A DNA stretch of 6,148 nucleotides from an uncultured Thermomonas sp. (GTDB taxonomy: Bacteria > Pseudomonadota > Gammaproteobacteria > Xanthomonadales > Xanthomonadaceae): contig CAMLJA010000122.1 of assembly GCA_946480065.1 (NCBI GenBank), positions 1 to 6,148 on the forward strand, in the 5' to 3' direction. Of this stretch, positions 1 to 5,741 are shown piece after piece. A model generated the notes under the pieces. That model worked only from the letters and a program-made list of their open reading frames with translations. It was not told the DNA's origin and did no database searches. Made by a program: the position numbers and the translations under genes. Position 1 is the first letter of the stretch; each line of letters opens with the position of its first letter.

Positions 1-491
1 CGCTGACCCGCGCCAACATCCTGCGCCAGGCGTTCAAGTTCCTGGGCGAGCGCTACGGCTGGGGCCACAGCTACAACGGCCGCGACTGCAGCGGCTTCGT
101 CTCCGACGTCTACCGCAGCATGGGCGTGCAGATGCCGCGCAACACCAGCGACCAGGCGGTGAGCCCGGTGTTCGCGCGCACCCACTTCGAGGACGACGCC
201 CCGCGCGCGGCGCGGATGGCCGCGGTGGACGCGCTGCAGGTGGGCGACCTGATCTACATCCCCGGCCACGTGATGATGTTCGCCGGCCGGATCGACGGCC
301 AGCCCTACGTCATCCACGACACCAACGGCGGCAGCTACCTGGGCGCCGACGGCCAGCTGCACGCGATGCACCTCAACGCGGTCTCGCTGACCCCGCTGCT
401 GCCGCTGCGGTTCGGCCGCGACCACGACTACGTCGACCGCATCACCAACATCGTGCGGGTGGCCGGGACCTCCATGCAGGCCGCGCAGTGA
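1..491 (+). CDS. NlpC/P60 (C40) family cysteine peptidase, C-terminal part (5' truncated by window)
   Basis: Papain-fold peptidase that in this family hydrolyses the gamma-D-Glu-diamino acid bond of murein peptides. The open frame enters from the window edge (first full codon at 3) and gives 162 residues before TGA at 489-491. Visible are the motif RDCSGF with the catalytic Cys codon at 87-89, preceded by GERYGWGHSY, then PGHVMMF with the catalytic His at 267-269, and YVIHDTNGG, whose His (315-317) fits the third polar catalytic residue. So the catalytic domain looks complete and active. The ATG at 120 is not the start, because the catalytic Cys and its conserved flank lie upstream of it in frame. 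The missing N-terminus in YkfC-like relatives carries SH3b domains, and a signal peptide cannot be judged. The adjacent dipeptide epimerase, 10 nt downstream, suggests it releases L-Ala-D-Glu from muropeptides as Bacillus YkfC does. Family assignment is confident; exact substrate is inferred from context. Confidence 0.9.
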   Translation, partial: LTRANILRQAFKFLGERYGWGHSYNGRDCSGFVSDVYRSMGVQMPRNTSDQAVSPVFARTHFEDDAPRAARMAAVDALQVGDLIYIPGHVMMFAGRIDGQPYVIHDTNGGSYLGADGQLHAMHLNAVSLTPLLPLRFGRDHDYVDRITNIVRVAGTSMQAAQ

Positions 492-495
492 AGGG
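490..495 (+). promoter_or_regulatory. Shine-Dalgarno for the dipeptide epimerase
   Basis: GAAGGG overlaps the TGA of the upstream peptidase gene and sits 6 nt before the ATG at 502. It supports that start and suggests translation of the two genes is linked. Confidence 0.65.
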
Positions 496-501
496 CATCC
501 G

Positions 502-1608
502 ATGAAGATCAGCGACATCCGCTTCGGCATGCTGCGCGTGCCGCTGAAGACCCCGTTCAAGACCGCGCTGCGCAGCGTGGAGCAGGTGGAGGACGTGGTG
601 GTGATGGTGCACACCGACACCGGCCACGTGGGCTACGGCAGCGCGCCGGCCACCGCGGTGATCACCGGCGACACCCACGGCTCGATCGTGGAGGCGGTGC
701 GGCAGTACATCGCGCCGCGCCTGCTGGGCCAGGAGATCGCCAACCTCAACCGCATCACCCACCTGGTGCAGGGGGCGATGGAGAAGAACACCAGCGCCAA
801 GGCGGCGGTGTAGATCTCGGTGCACGCCCTATCATTAAAAAAAAAAGGCGCGCCGCTGTACCAGCTGCTGGGCGGCGGCGAGCCGGCCATCACCACCGAC
901 ATCACCATCAGCGTGGACTACATCGACAAGATGGTGGCCGACTCGCTGGCGGCGGTGGAGCGCGGGTTCGAGTCGCTGAAGATCAAGGTGGGCAAGGACA
1001 TCGGGCTGGACATCGAGCGTACCCGCGCCATCCACGCCGCGGTGGAGGGCCGGGCCCTGCTCCGGCTGGACGCCAACCAGGGCTGGACCGCCAAGCAGGC
1101 GGTCTACGCGCTGCAGACGCTCGAGGACGCCGGGGTGAAGCTGGAGCTGGTGGAGCAGCCGGTGAAGGCGCACGACCTGGCCGGCCTGCGCTACGTGACC
1201 GAGCGCGTGCACACCCCGGTGATGGCCGACGAGAGCGTGTTCGGCCCGCGCGAGGTGATCGAGCTGATCCGCATGCGCGCGGCCGACATCGTCAACATCA
1301 AGCTGATGAAGACCGGTGGCATTTCCAACGCGGTGAAGATCGCCGACATCTGCGGCCTGTACGGCGTGGACTGCATGATCGGCTGCATGCTGGAATCCAG
1401 CATCGGCGTGGCCGCGGCGGTCCACCTGGCGGTGGCCAAGTCCGACGTGATCAGCAAGGTCGACCTGGACGGCCCCTCGCTGTGCCGCTACGACCCGGTG
1501 GCCGGCGGCGTGCTGTTCAACGAATCGGAGATCAGCGTGACCGACGCGCCGGGCCTGGGCATCCGCAGCATCGACGGCCTGGCGCCGGCGGCGGACAAGG
1601 CCGCCTGA
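502..1608 (+). CDS. Dipeptide epimerase (L-Ala-D/L-Glu epimerase type, enolase superfamily), apparently interrupted by adapter-derived sequence
   Basis: Converts L-Ala-D-Glu from murein turnover to L-Ala-L-Glu, probably in the cytoplasm. The full frame is 368 residues, a normal length for the family. An N-terminal muconate-lactonizing-type capping domain (about 1-125) is followed by the barrel with all expected catalytic residues: KIKVG (K160, K162), LDANQGW (D190), VEQPV (E218), MADES (D243) and NIKLMKTGG (K267, K270). IGCMLESSIG and the DLD motif (D321, D323), which in dipeptide epimerases binds the peptide amino group, are also present. As written, the frame has TAG at 811-813 where the family has an Asp in the pattern KAAVDIA, and an abnormal stretch reading ISVHALSLKKK before GAPLYQLLGG. 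Reading frame and spacing are unchanged across it. The stretch matches Illumina P5 adapter plus poly-A (separate entry), so the intact gene very probably exists in the organism. Residue numbers assume the uninterrupted frame. Epimerase class is confident; exact dipeptide specificity is inferred from the DxD motif and the NlpC/P60 neighbour. Confidence 0.9.
808..846 (+). other. Probable Illumina P5 adapter read-through contamination
   Basis: Positions 808-836 align without gaps to the 29-nt reverse complement of the Illumina P5 flow-cell oligonucleotide. They are identical at 26 of 29 bases: 808-822 reads GTGTAGATCTCGGTG, and 830-836 reads TATCATT. The mismatches are at 823, 824 and 829. Ten A's follow (837-846), as is typical when a read runs past the end of the adapter. 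This is the only run of ten A's in a window that is otherwise extremely GC-rich. The patch replaces, rather than adds to, the expected coding sequence, and it creates the in-frame TAG. At all three mismatch columns the observed base is what codons CAC GAC CTG (His-Asp-Leu, as expected for this family) would supply, so the consensus may mix adapter and genuine reads. The adapter sequence is quoted from general knowledge; the alignment was done by eye. Confidence 0.93.
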
Positions 1609-1610
1609 GG
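1607..1610 (+). promoter_or_regulatory. Shine-Dalgarno for the RpiR-family regulator
   Basis: GAGG overlaps the epimerase TGA (1606-1608) and lies 8 nt before the ATG at 1619. It supports that start and co-translation with the epimerase. Confidence 0.55.
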
Positions 1611-1618
1611 CGCGCACG

Positions 1619-2464
1619 ATGACCGCGCTGGTCAAGATCCGCTCCGAGCGCGACCGGATGTCGGCGATCGAGCGCCGGATCGCCGACTTCGTGCTGGACA
1701 ACGCGCAGCTGCTGCGCGACTACTCCTCGCAGCAACTGGCCAACGCGCTGGGCATCAGCCAGTCCAGCGTGGTGAAGTTCTGCCAGAAGCTGGGCTTCAA
1801 GGGCTATCCCGACCTCAAGCTGTCGATCAACGAGGCGGTGGCCCGCGCCGACAACGGCGCGCCCGCCGAGGCGCCCGCGGACGCGGCCGGCGAGCCGCCC
1901 CGCCCCGCCGCCGACCTGTGGGCGAGGAAATCCGAGGCCGAGGAGGCCACCCGCCTGATCAACCCGCCGGAGGCGCTGGACGCCGCCGCGCGGGCGATCG
2001 GCCGCGCCCGCACCGCGTTCGTGATCGGGCTGGGCGAGGACGACATCCACGCGCGCGCGTTCGCGCTGCGGCTGGCGCTGCTGGGCATCCTCACCGTGCA
2101 CAACTTCGACCCCGCGCACATGACCGCCAGCCTGTCCGCGGCGCAGCCGGGCGACGTGCTGCTGGCGTTCTCCGAGCACGGCCTGCAGCCGGCGCTGTGC
2201 CAGCTGGCGCGGCAGTTCCGCGCGCGCGGCGGCAGCGTGGTGACGGTGACCCGGCACAGCTCCAACGCCCTGCGCGCGCACGCCGACGTGGCCCTGCTGG
2301 TGGCCGCGCACGACGAGCGCCCGCACATCGCGCCGCTGCTCTACCACTCCGCGCTGCAGCACCTGCTGGACCGGGTCTACATCCGCCTGTGCGAGGCCGA
2401 CGAGGGCCGGCCCGCGCGCCTGCAGGAGAACCTGGAGCGCATCCAGCCGCTGCTGGAGGCGTGA
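1619..2464 (+). CDS. MurR/RpiR-family transcriptional regulator (HTH + SIS domain)
   Basis: DNA-binding regulator of 281 residues, the usual RpiR length. Residues 1-77 form the HTH_6-type domain: ERRIADFVLDN, then LANALGISQSSVVKFCQKLGF (about 40-60) as helix-turn-helix and recognition helix, followed by KGYPDLKLSI, a hallmark of the family. A low-complexity Ala/Pro-rich linker (about 78-100) leads to a SIS fold at about 120-258, recognisable from AFVIGLG, LRLALLGI, PGDVLLAFS, RGGSVVTVT and ADVALLV. The sugar-phosphate loops are atypical: GLGEDD (137-142) replaces the usual Ser-containing loop, and FSEHGLQ (184-190) replaces SxSGxT. Relatives such as MurR sense MurNAc-6-phosphate. Here the ligand may differ or binding may be lost. 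Position as last gene of the peptidase-epimerase set suggests it controls that set; no operator is visible because the operon promoter lies outside the window. Confidence 0.9.
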   Translation: MTALVKIRSERDRMSAIERRIADFVLDNAQLLRDYSSQQLANALGISQSSVVKFCQKLGFKGYPDLKLSINEAVARADNGAPAEAPADAAGEPPRPAADLWARKSEAEEATRLINPPEALDAAARAIGRARTAFVIGLGEDDIHARAFALRLALLGILTVHNFDPAHMTASLSAAQPGDVLLAFSEHGLQPALCQLARQFRARGGSVVTVTRHSSNALRAHADVALLVAAHDERPHIAPLLYHSALQHLLDRVYIRLCEADEGRPARLQENLERIQPLLEA

Positions 2465-2479
2465 CGGGTGACGGGTGAC
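2461..2479 (+). repeat. Short 7-bp tandem repeat across a stop codon
   Basis: GTGACGG occurs at 2461-2467 and 2468-2474, followed by a partial copy GTGAC at 2475-2479. The first copy contains the regulator's TGA. It also places more TGA triplets just downstream, at 2469-2471 and 2476-2478, in other frames. Most likely replication slippage; no function is evident. Confidence 0.6.
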
Positions 2480-2533
2480 CGCCGCCGGGCGCTGGTGCAT
2501 GCTTGCCCGCGTACTTCATTCCCGCCCTTCCCC

Positions 2534-2537
2534 GGAA
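2534..2537 (+). promoter_or_regulatory. Probable Shine-Dalgarno for the L,D-transpeptidase-like gene
   Basis: GGAA lies 7 nt before the ATG at 2545. Together with the lipoprotein-type leader that begins at that ATG, it favours 2545 over the in-frame TTG at 2503, which has no comparable site and would put a non-hydrophobic segment ahead of the signal sequence. Confidence 0.45.
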
Positions 2538-2544
2538 CCGCCGC

Positions 2545-3330
2545 ATGACCGCACGCCGAACCGCCCTGCTCCTGCCGCTGCTGGCGGCCGCCGCCTGCGC
2601 CCATGCGCCGCCCACCCCGCCCGAGGCGGCGCGCTGGGCCGACGCCGGGCAGCTGGTGCTCGTGGTCACGCCCGACTGGGGCGCGACCGCCGGCACCCTG
2701 CGCTACTACGAGCGCGACGGCGACGGCTGGCGCCAGGCCGGTGGCGGCTACGAGGTGACCGTGGGCCGCAACGGCACCGCCTGGGGCGTCGGCCTGCACG
2801 CGCCGCGCACCGACGGCCCGGTCAAGCGCGAAGGCGACGGCAAGGCGCCCGCCGGCGTGTTCGCCATCGGCACCGCGTTCGGCTACGCGCCGCGGGTCGA
2901 CACCGGCCTGGCCTACCAGGCGATGACCGCGAACGACTGGTGCATCGACGTGCCGGCCTCGCCCTACTACAACCGCATCGTCGACCGCGGCGCGGTGCAG
3001 GCGCCGGGGCTGGACCAGTCCAGCGAACCCATGCGCCGCGACCTGCACGCCGACGGCGACCAGCGCTACCGCGAGGGCTTCGTGATCGAGCACAACCCGG
3101 ACGGCGCGGTGCCCGGGGGCGGCAGCTGCATCTTCGCCCACCTCTGGAAGGCGCCGGGCGAGGCCACCGCCGGCTGCACCGCGATGGCGCCGGCGACGAT
3201 GGCACCGCTGCTGGCCTGGCTGGATGCGCGCCGGCGGCCGGTGTTCGTGGAGCTGCCGATGGCGCACTACCAGGCGCTGCGGACGGCCTGGGGGCTGCCG
3301 GCGCTGCCGGCGGTGGAGCCGGCCCGATGA
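2545..3330 (+). CDS. L,D-transpeptidase (YkuD-fold) family protein, probable lipoprotein
   Basis: A 261-residue exported protein of the L,D-transpeptidase/YkuD family, whose members form or cut peptide bonds in peptidoglycan using a catalytic cysteine. The leader MTARRTALLLPLLAAAAC has two arginines, a hydrophobic core and Cys18 after small residues, consistent with signal peptidase II cleavage. Position +2 is Ala, not Asp, so outer-membrane sorting is likely. The catalytic region lies near the C-terminus: FVIEHNP, then GSCIFAHLW with His199, then TAGCTAM with Cys211. This matches the family's His and [S/T]xGC signature, although the commonly conserved His before Gly-Cys is Ala here. The segment KREGDGKAPAGVFAIGTAFGY is typical of the fold. 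Whether it cross-links, hydrolyses or acts on a protein-peptidoglycan bond cannot be told. Its TGA overlaps the next ATG as ATGA, implying translational coupling with the symporter. It lies 80 nt after the muropeptide genes on the same strand, so a cell-wall theme continues, but co-transcription is not shown. Confidence 0.8.
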   Translation: MTARRTALLLPLLAAAACAHAPPTPPEAARWADAGQLVLVVTPDWGATAGTLRYYERDGDGWRQAGGGYEVTVGRNGTAWGVGLHAPRTDGPVKREGDGKAPAGVFAIGTAFGYAPRVDTGLAYQAMTANDWCIDVPASPYYNRIVDRGAVQAPGLDQSSEPMRRDLHADGDQRYREGFVIEHNPDGAVPGGGSCIFAHLWKAPGEATAGCTAMAPATMAPLLAWLDARRRPVFVELPMAHYQALRTAWGLPALPAVEPAR

Positions 3331-4562
3331 GCCAGACCGCGCGCGTGCTGTCCGGCCTGGCGGCCGGCATCGTGGTGGGCATGCTGCTGGCCTGGCAGGC
3401 CCCGGCGCTGGGCCTGCGGGTGGCGGCGGTGGTGCAGCCGTTCGGCCAGCTCTGGCTCAACGCGCTGCAGATGACGGTGGTGCCGCTGGTGCTGGCGCTG
3501 GTGATCGTGGGCGTCAACCAGGCCAGCGATGCCGCCCACTCCGGGCGGGTGGCGCGCCGCGCGATGGTGGTGTTCCTGGTCCTGCTGGCCGCGGCCGCCG
3601 CGATGACCGCGGTGCTGGCCCCGCTGGCGCTGTCGATGCTGCAGCCGGACCCGGCGGTGGCGGCGGCCCTGCGCGGGCATGAAGCCGAGCTGCCGCAGGC
3701 CACCGGTGGCTGGGCCGATTCGCTGGTGGCGATCGTGCCGGGCAACGCGGTGGCCGCCGCCGCCGCCGGCGCGATGCTGCCGCTGGTGACCTTCGCGCTG
3801 TTCTTCGGCTTCGCCCTGACCCGGCTGGAGGCGGAGCACCGCACGCTGGTGGTCGGCTTCTTCAAGGCCGTCAGCGAGGCGATGATCGTGATCGTGCGCT
3901 GGGTGCTGTGGGCGGCGCCGGTGGGGATCTTCGCGCTGGTGCTGTCGCTGACCGCGCGCGCCGGGCTGGGCGTGCTGCAGGCGCTGGGCATCTACGTGCT
4001 GCTGGAGTGCGCGCTGTACGCGCTGGCCACGGTGCTGCTGGTGGCGGTGGCGGTGGCCTTCGGCCGCCAGCGGCTGGGCCACTTTCTGGCCGGGCTGGTG
4101 CCGGTGCAGGCGGTGGCGGCCAGCACCCAGTCCTCGCTGGCCACCCTGCCGGCCATGCTGGACAGCGCCGAGCGCAAGCTGGGCTTCCCGCAGCGGGTGT
4201 CGGGGCTGGTGCTGCCGATGGCGGTCTCGCTGTTCCGGATCACCTCGCCGATCCAGTACATCGCCACCGCCAGCTTCGTGGCCTGGGCGCTGGGGGTGGA
4301 CCTGACCGCCGCACAGCTGGCCACCGGCGTGGCGCTGAGCGTGCTGGTCAGCATGGGCTCGGTGGGCCTCCCCGGCCAGGCGATCTTCCTGGCCACCAAC
4401 CTGCCGGTCAGCCAGGCCATGGGCCTGCCGATCGCACCGCTGCCGGTGCTGATGGCGGTGGATGCGATCCCCGACGTGCTGGCCACCGTGGGCAACGTCA
4501 CCGGCGACATGGCGGCCAACGCGGTGGTCGCCGCGCGCACCGAGGGAGACGGCGGGCGAGGA
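3327..4562 (+). CDS. Dicarboxylate/amino acid:cation symporter (DAACS) family protein, divergent; stop codon apparently lost at 4560
   Basis: Inner-membrane transporter of the glutamate/dicarboxylate symporter fold, 411 residues to the expected end, a normal family length. Hydrophobic segments run throughout. The C-terminal transport core is clear: the hairpin-1 serine motif as [10 protein letters not shown] (266-275), GSVGLPG of the hairpin-2 region, and [16 protein letters not shown] (379-394). Aligned by eye without gaps to Pyrococcus GltPh, D383, T387, N390 and D394 are kept. However, the NMDGT sodium motif reads FRITS (303-307), and the arginine that binds the acidic side chain is Ala386. 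An acidic amino-acid substrate coupled to sodium in the classical way is therefore unlikely; a neutral or unknown substrate is more plausible. The start is ATG overlapping the upstream TGA. As written there is no stop at the family C-terminus, and the frame runs on to 5276 through the kinase gene as unrelated Arg/Trp-rich sequence. Restoring T at 4560 gives TGA at 4560-4562, the end chosen here. Confidence 0.82.
4543..4548 (+). promoter_or_regulatory. Shine-Dalgarno supporting a homoserine kinase start at 4559
   Basis: AGGGAG sits 10 nt before position 4559, where AGG stands in place of the expected ATG. A well-placed ribosome-binding site before a missing start codon supports 4559 as the ancestral initiation site. 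Confidence 0.5.
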
Positions 4563-5497
4563 CGGCCGCGGCGCGCCCGGCGGTCGCGCGCGCCTTCTCG
4601 CCGGGCTCGGTCGGCAACATCGGGGTCGGCTTCGACCTGCTGGGGCATCCGCTGGCCGATGCCGGCGACATCGCGCTGGTCCGGCGGATCGACGCGCCCG
4701 GGGTGCGGATCGCGGCCATCCGCGGCGTCGGCGACATTCCGCTGGACGCCGCGCGCAATACCGCCGGGGCCGCGCTGGAGGCGCTGCGCGCGGGCCTGCG
4801 GCTGCCGTTCGGCTTCGAGCTGGAGCTGGACAAGGGCCTGCCGCTGGCCGCCGGCATGGGCGGCTCGGCCGCCTCCTGCGTGGCCGCGCTGGTGGCCGCC
4901 AACGCGCTGCTGGACGCGCCGCTGCCGCGGGAGGCGCTGTATCCCTACGCGCTCGACGGCGAGTCGGTGGCCAGCGGCGGCCGCAACGGCGACAACGTCG
5001 GCCCGATGCTGGCCGGCGGGCTGGTGCTGGCCACCGCGGACCGGCTGGTGCCGGTGGCGGTGCCGCCGGACTGGTGCTGCGCGCTGGCGCACCCGCACTT
5101 CGCGCTGGAGACGCTGGCCTCGCGCCGGGTGCTGGCGGCGTCCTACCCGCTGGCCGACGTGGTCCGCCAGGGCGCGGGCCTGGGCCAGCTGCTGCTGGGC
5201 TGCGAGCGCGGCGATGCCGGGCTGGTGCGCGCCGGCCTGCACGACGTGCTGGTGGAGCCGCGGCGGGCGCCGCTGATCCCCGGCTTCGCCGCGGTCAAGC
5301 GCGCCGCGCTGGAGGCGGGGGCGATGGGGGCCAGCATTTCCGGCGCCGGCCCCAGCGTGTTCGCCTGGTGCGAGTCGCGCGCCGCGGCCGCGGCCGCCGG
5401 GGCGGCGATGGCGCGGGCGTTCGCGGGTGCCGGGCTGGGCTGCGACGTCCACGTCGGGCCGATCGCGGCGCCGGGCGCACGCCTGCTGCCGCCCTGA
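4559..5497 (+). CDS. thrB: Homoserine kinase (GHMP kinase family), start codon apparently lost (AGG for ATG)
   Basis: Phosphorylates L-homoserine with ATP, the step before threonine synthase in threonine biosynthesis; cytoplasmic. From 4559 the frame gives 312 residues, the usual length. GHMP kinase motifs appear in order: [21 protein letters not shown] (10-30), the ATP loop [12 protein letters not shown] (95-106), [14 protein letters not shown], and the C-terminal [14 protein letters not shown] (257-270). The C-terminal GARLLPP corresponds to GARVLEN of E. coli ThrB. As written, no ATG, GTG or TTG lies in frame near the N-terminus, and the next in-frame options fall after the first conserved motif. 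With T at 4560 the gene would begin [13 protein letters not shown] and overlap the symporter stop as ATGA, the arrangement also seen at 3327. No thrA or thrC is adjacent, which is unusual because thrB commonly sits in a thr operon. Family assignment is strong from the E. coli-like motifs throughout; another GHMP substrate is possible but less likely. Confidence 0.87.
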   Translation, partial: RTAAARPAVARAFSPGSVGNIGVGFDLLGHPLADAGDIALVRRIDAPGVRIAAIRGVGDIPLDAARNTAGAALEALRAGLRLPFGFELELDKGLPLAAGMGGSAASCVAALVAANALLDAPLPREALYPYALDGESVASGGRNGDNVGPMLAGGLVLATADRLVPVAVPPDWCCALAHPHFALETLASRRVLAASYPLADVVRQGAGLGQLLLGCERGDAGLVRAGLHDVLVEPRRAPLIPGFAAVKRAALEAGAMGASISGAGPSVFAWCESRAAAAAAGAAMARAFAGAGLGCDVHVGPIAAPGARLLPP

Positions 5498-5498
5498 A

Positions 5499-5528
5499 TT
5501 GGCCCGCGCCGGCGAACTCTGCGAAAAT
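5499..5528 (+). promoter_or_regulatory. Candidate sigma-70 promoter for tRNA-Arg
   Basis: TTGGCC (5499-5504, 4 of 6 to the -35 consensus) and GAAAAT (5523-5528, 4 of 6 to the -10) are separated by 18 nt. The -10 ends 12 nt before the mature tRNA. The region after the -10 is CGCGGGG, the GC-rich discriminator typical of stable-RNA promoters under stringent control. It begins immediately after the kinase stop codon. Assigned by eye. Confidence 0.5.
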
Positions 5529-5540
5529 CGCGGGGTTACA

Positions 5541-5610
<70 letters not shown>

Positions 5611-5617
<7 letters not shown>

Positions 5618-5630
5618 TGTTGTCGCCATG
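5611..5630 (+). repeat. Direct repeat of the tRNA 3' end
   Basis: GTCGCCATG at 5611-5619 covers the last seven tRNA bases plus TG and is repeated at 5622-5630, an 11-nt period. It is too short to call an attachment site. Local slippage is the simplest explanation. Confidence 0.5.
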
Positions 5631-5730
5631 CCCGCGCAACGGGCGTCGGCCACGCGTTCCATTCCTTTCCCGCGCATGCAGGGTCCGGCCACGCCGGATG
5701 CCGCTTCCGCCGGAACGAGTCCAAGCATCC

Positions 5731-5736
5731 AAGGAG
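5731..5736 (+). promoter_or_regulatory. Shine-Dalgarno for the aldehyde dehydrogenase
   Basis: AAGGAG, a near-perfect ribosome-binding site, lies 5 nt before the ATG at 5742 and fixes that start. I see no convincing promoter between the tRNA and this gene. Confidence 0.8.
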
Positions 5737-5741
5737 TCCCC

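Noticed and set aside
120..491. Small protein starting at ATG 120
   Set aside because: The conserved catalytic Cys motif is upstream in the same frame, so this is an internal Met of the NlpC/P60 protein.
811..813. TAG as a recoded codon (pyrrolysine or read-through) in the epimerase
   Set aside because: The flanking bases are adapter sequence with poly-A; TAG is part of the adapter match, at a position normally Asp.
808..846. Insertion of a mobile element fragment or AT-rich foreign DNA
   Set aside because: No added length, no target duplication, no inverted repeats; the patch matches a known sequencing adapter.
820..1608. Separate shorter gene starting at GTG 820
   Set aside because: It lacks the capping domain, starts inside the adapter patch and is in the same frame as 502-813. 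It is the remainder of one epimerase gene.
2503..2544. TTG 2503 as the start of the L,D-transpeptidase-like protein
   Set aside because: It would add 14 residues ahead of a good lipoprotein leader; ATG 2545 has a nearby GGAA and a typical signal sequence directly after it.
4543..4600. Programmed -1 frameshift producing a symporter-kinase fusion
   Set aside because: The frames differ by -1, but I see no slippery heptamer or clear downstream hairpin, and a single-base change to ATGA explains the junction with the overlap already used at 3327.
3327..5276. A single 649-residue protein continuing from the symporter to 5276 (or an even longer frame from 2475)
   Set aside because: After the symporter C-terminus the translation becomes Arg/Trp/Pro-rich out-of-frame sequence overlapping well-conserved homoserine kinase. 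The extension results from the lost stop at 4560. Upstream of 3327 the same frame is a shadow of the L,D-transpeptidase gene.
835..5452. Long minus-strand reading frames opposite the genes
   Set aside because: They are His/Arg/Ala/Gln-rich translations typical of antisense frames in very GC-rich genes and show no domain motifs.
5630..5698. Hairpins at 5630-5644 (GCCCG/CGGGC) and 5684-5698 (TCCGGC/GCCGGA) as terminators
   Set aside because: Stems are only 5-6 bp and neither is followed by a T-run; such hairpins are expected by chance in GC-rich spacers. They may contribute to tRNA 3' processing or termination but cannot be supported.
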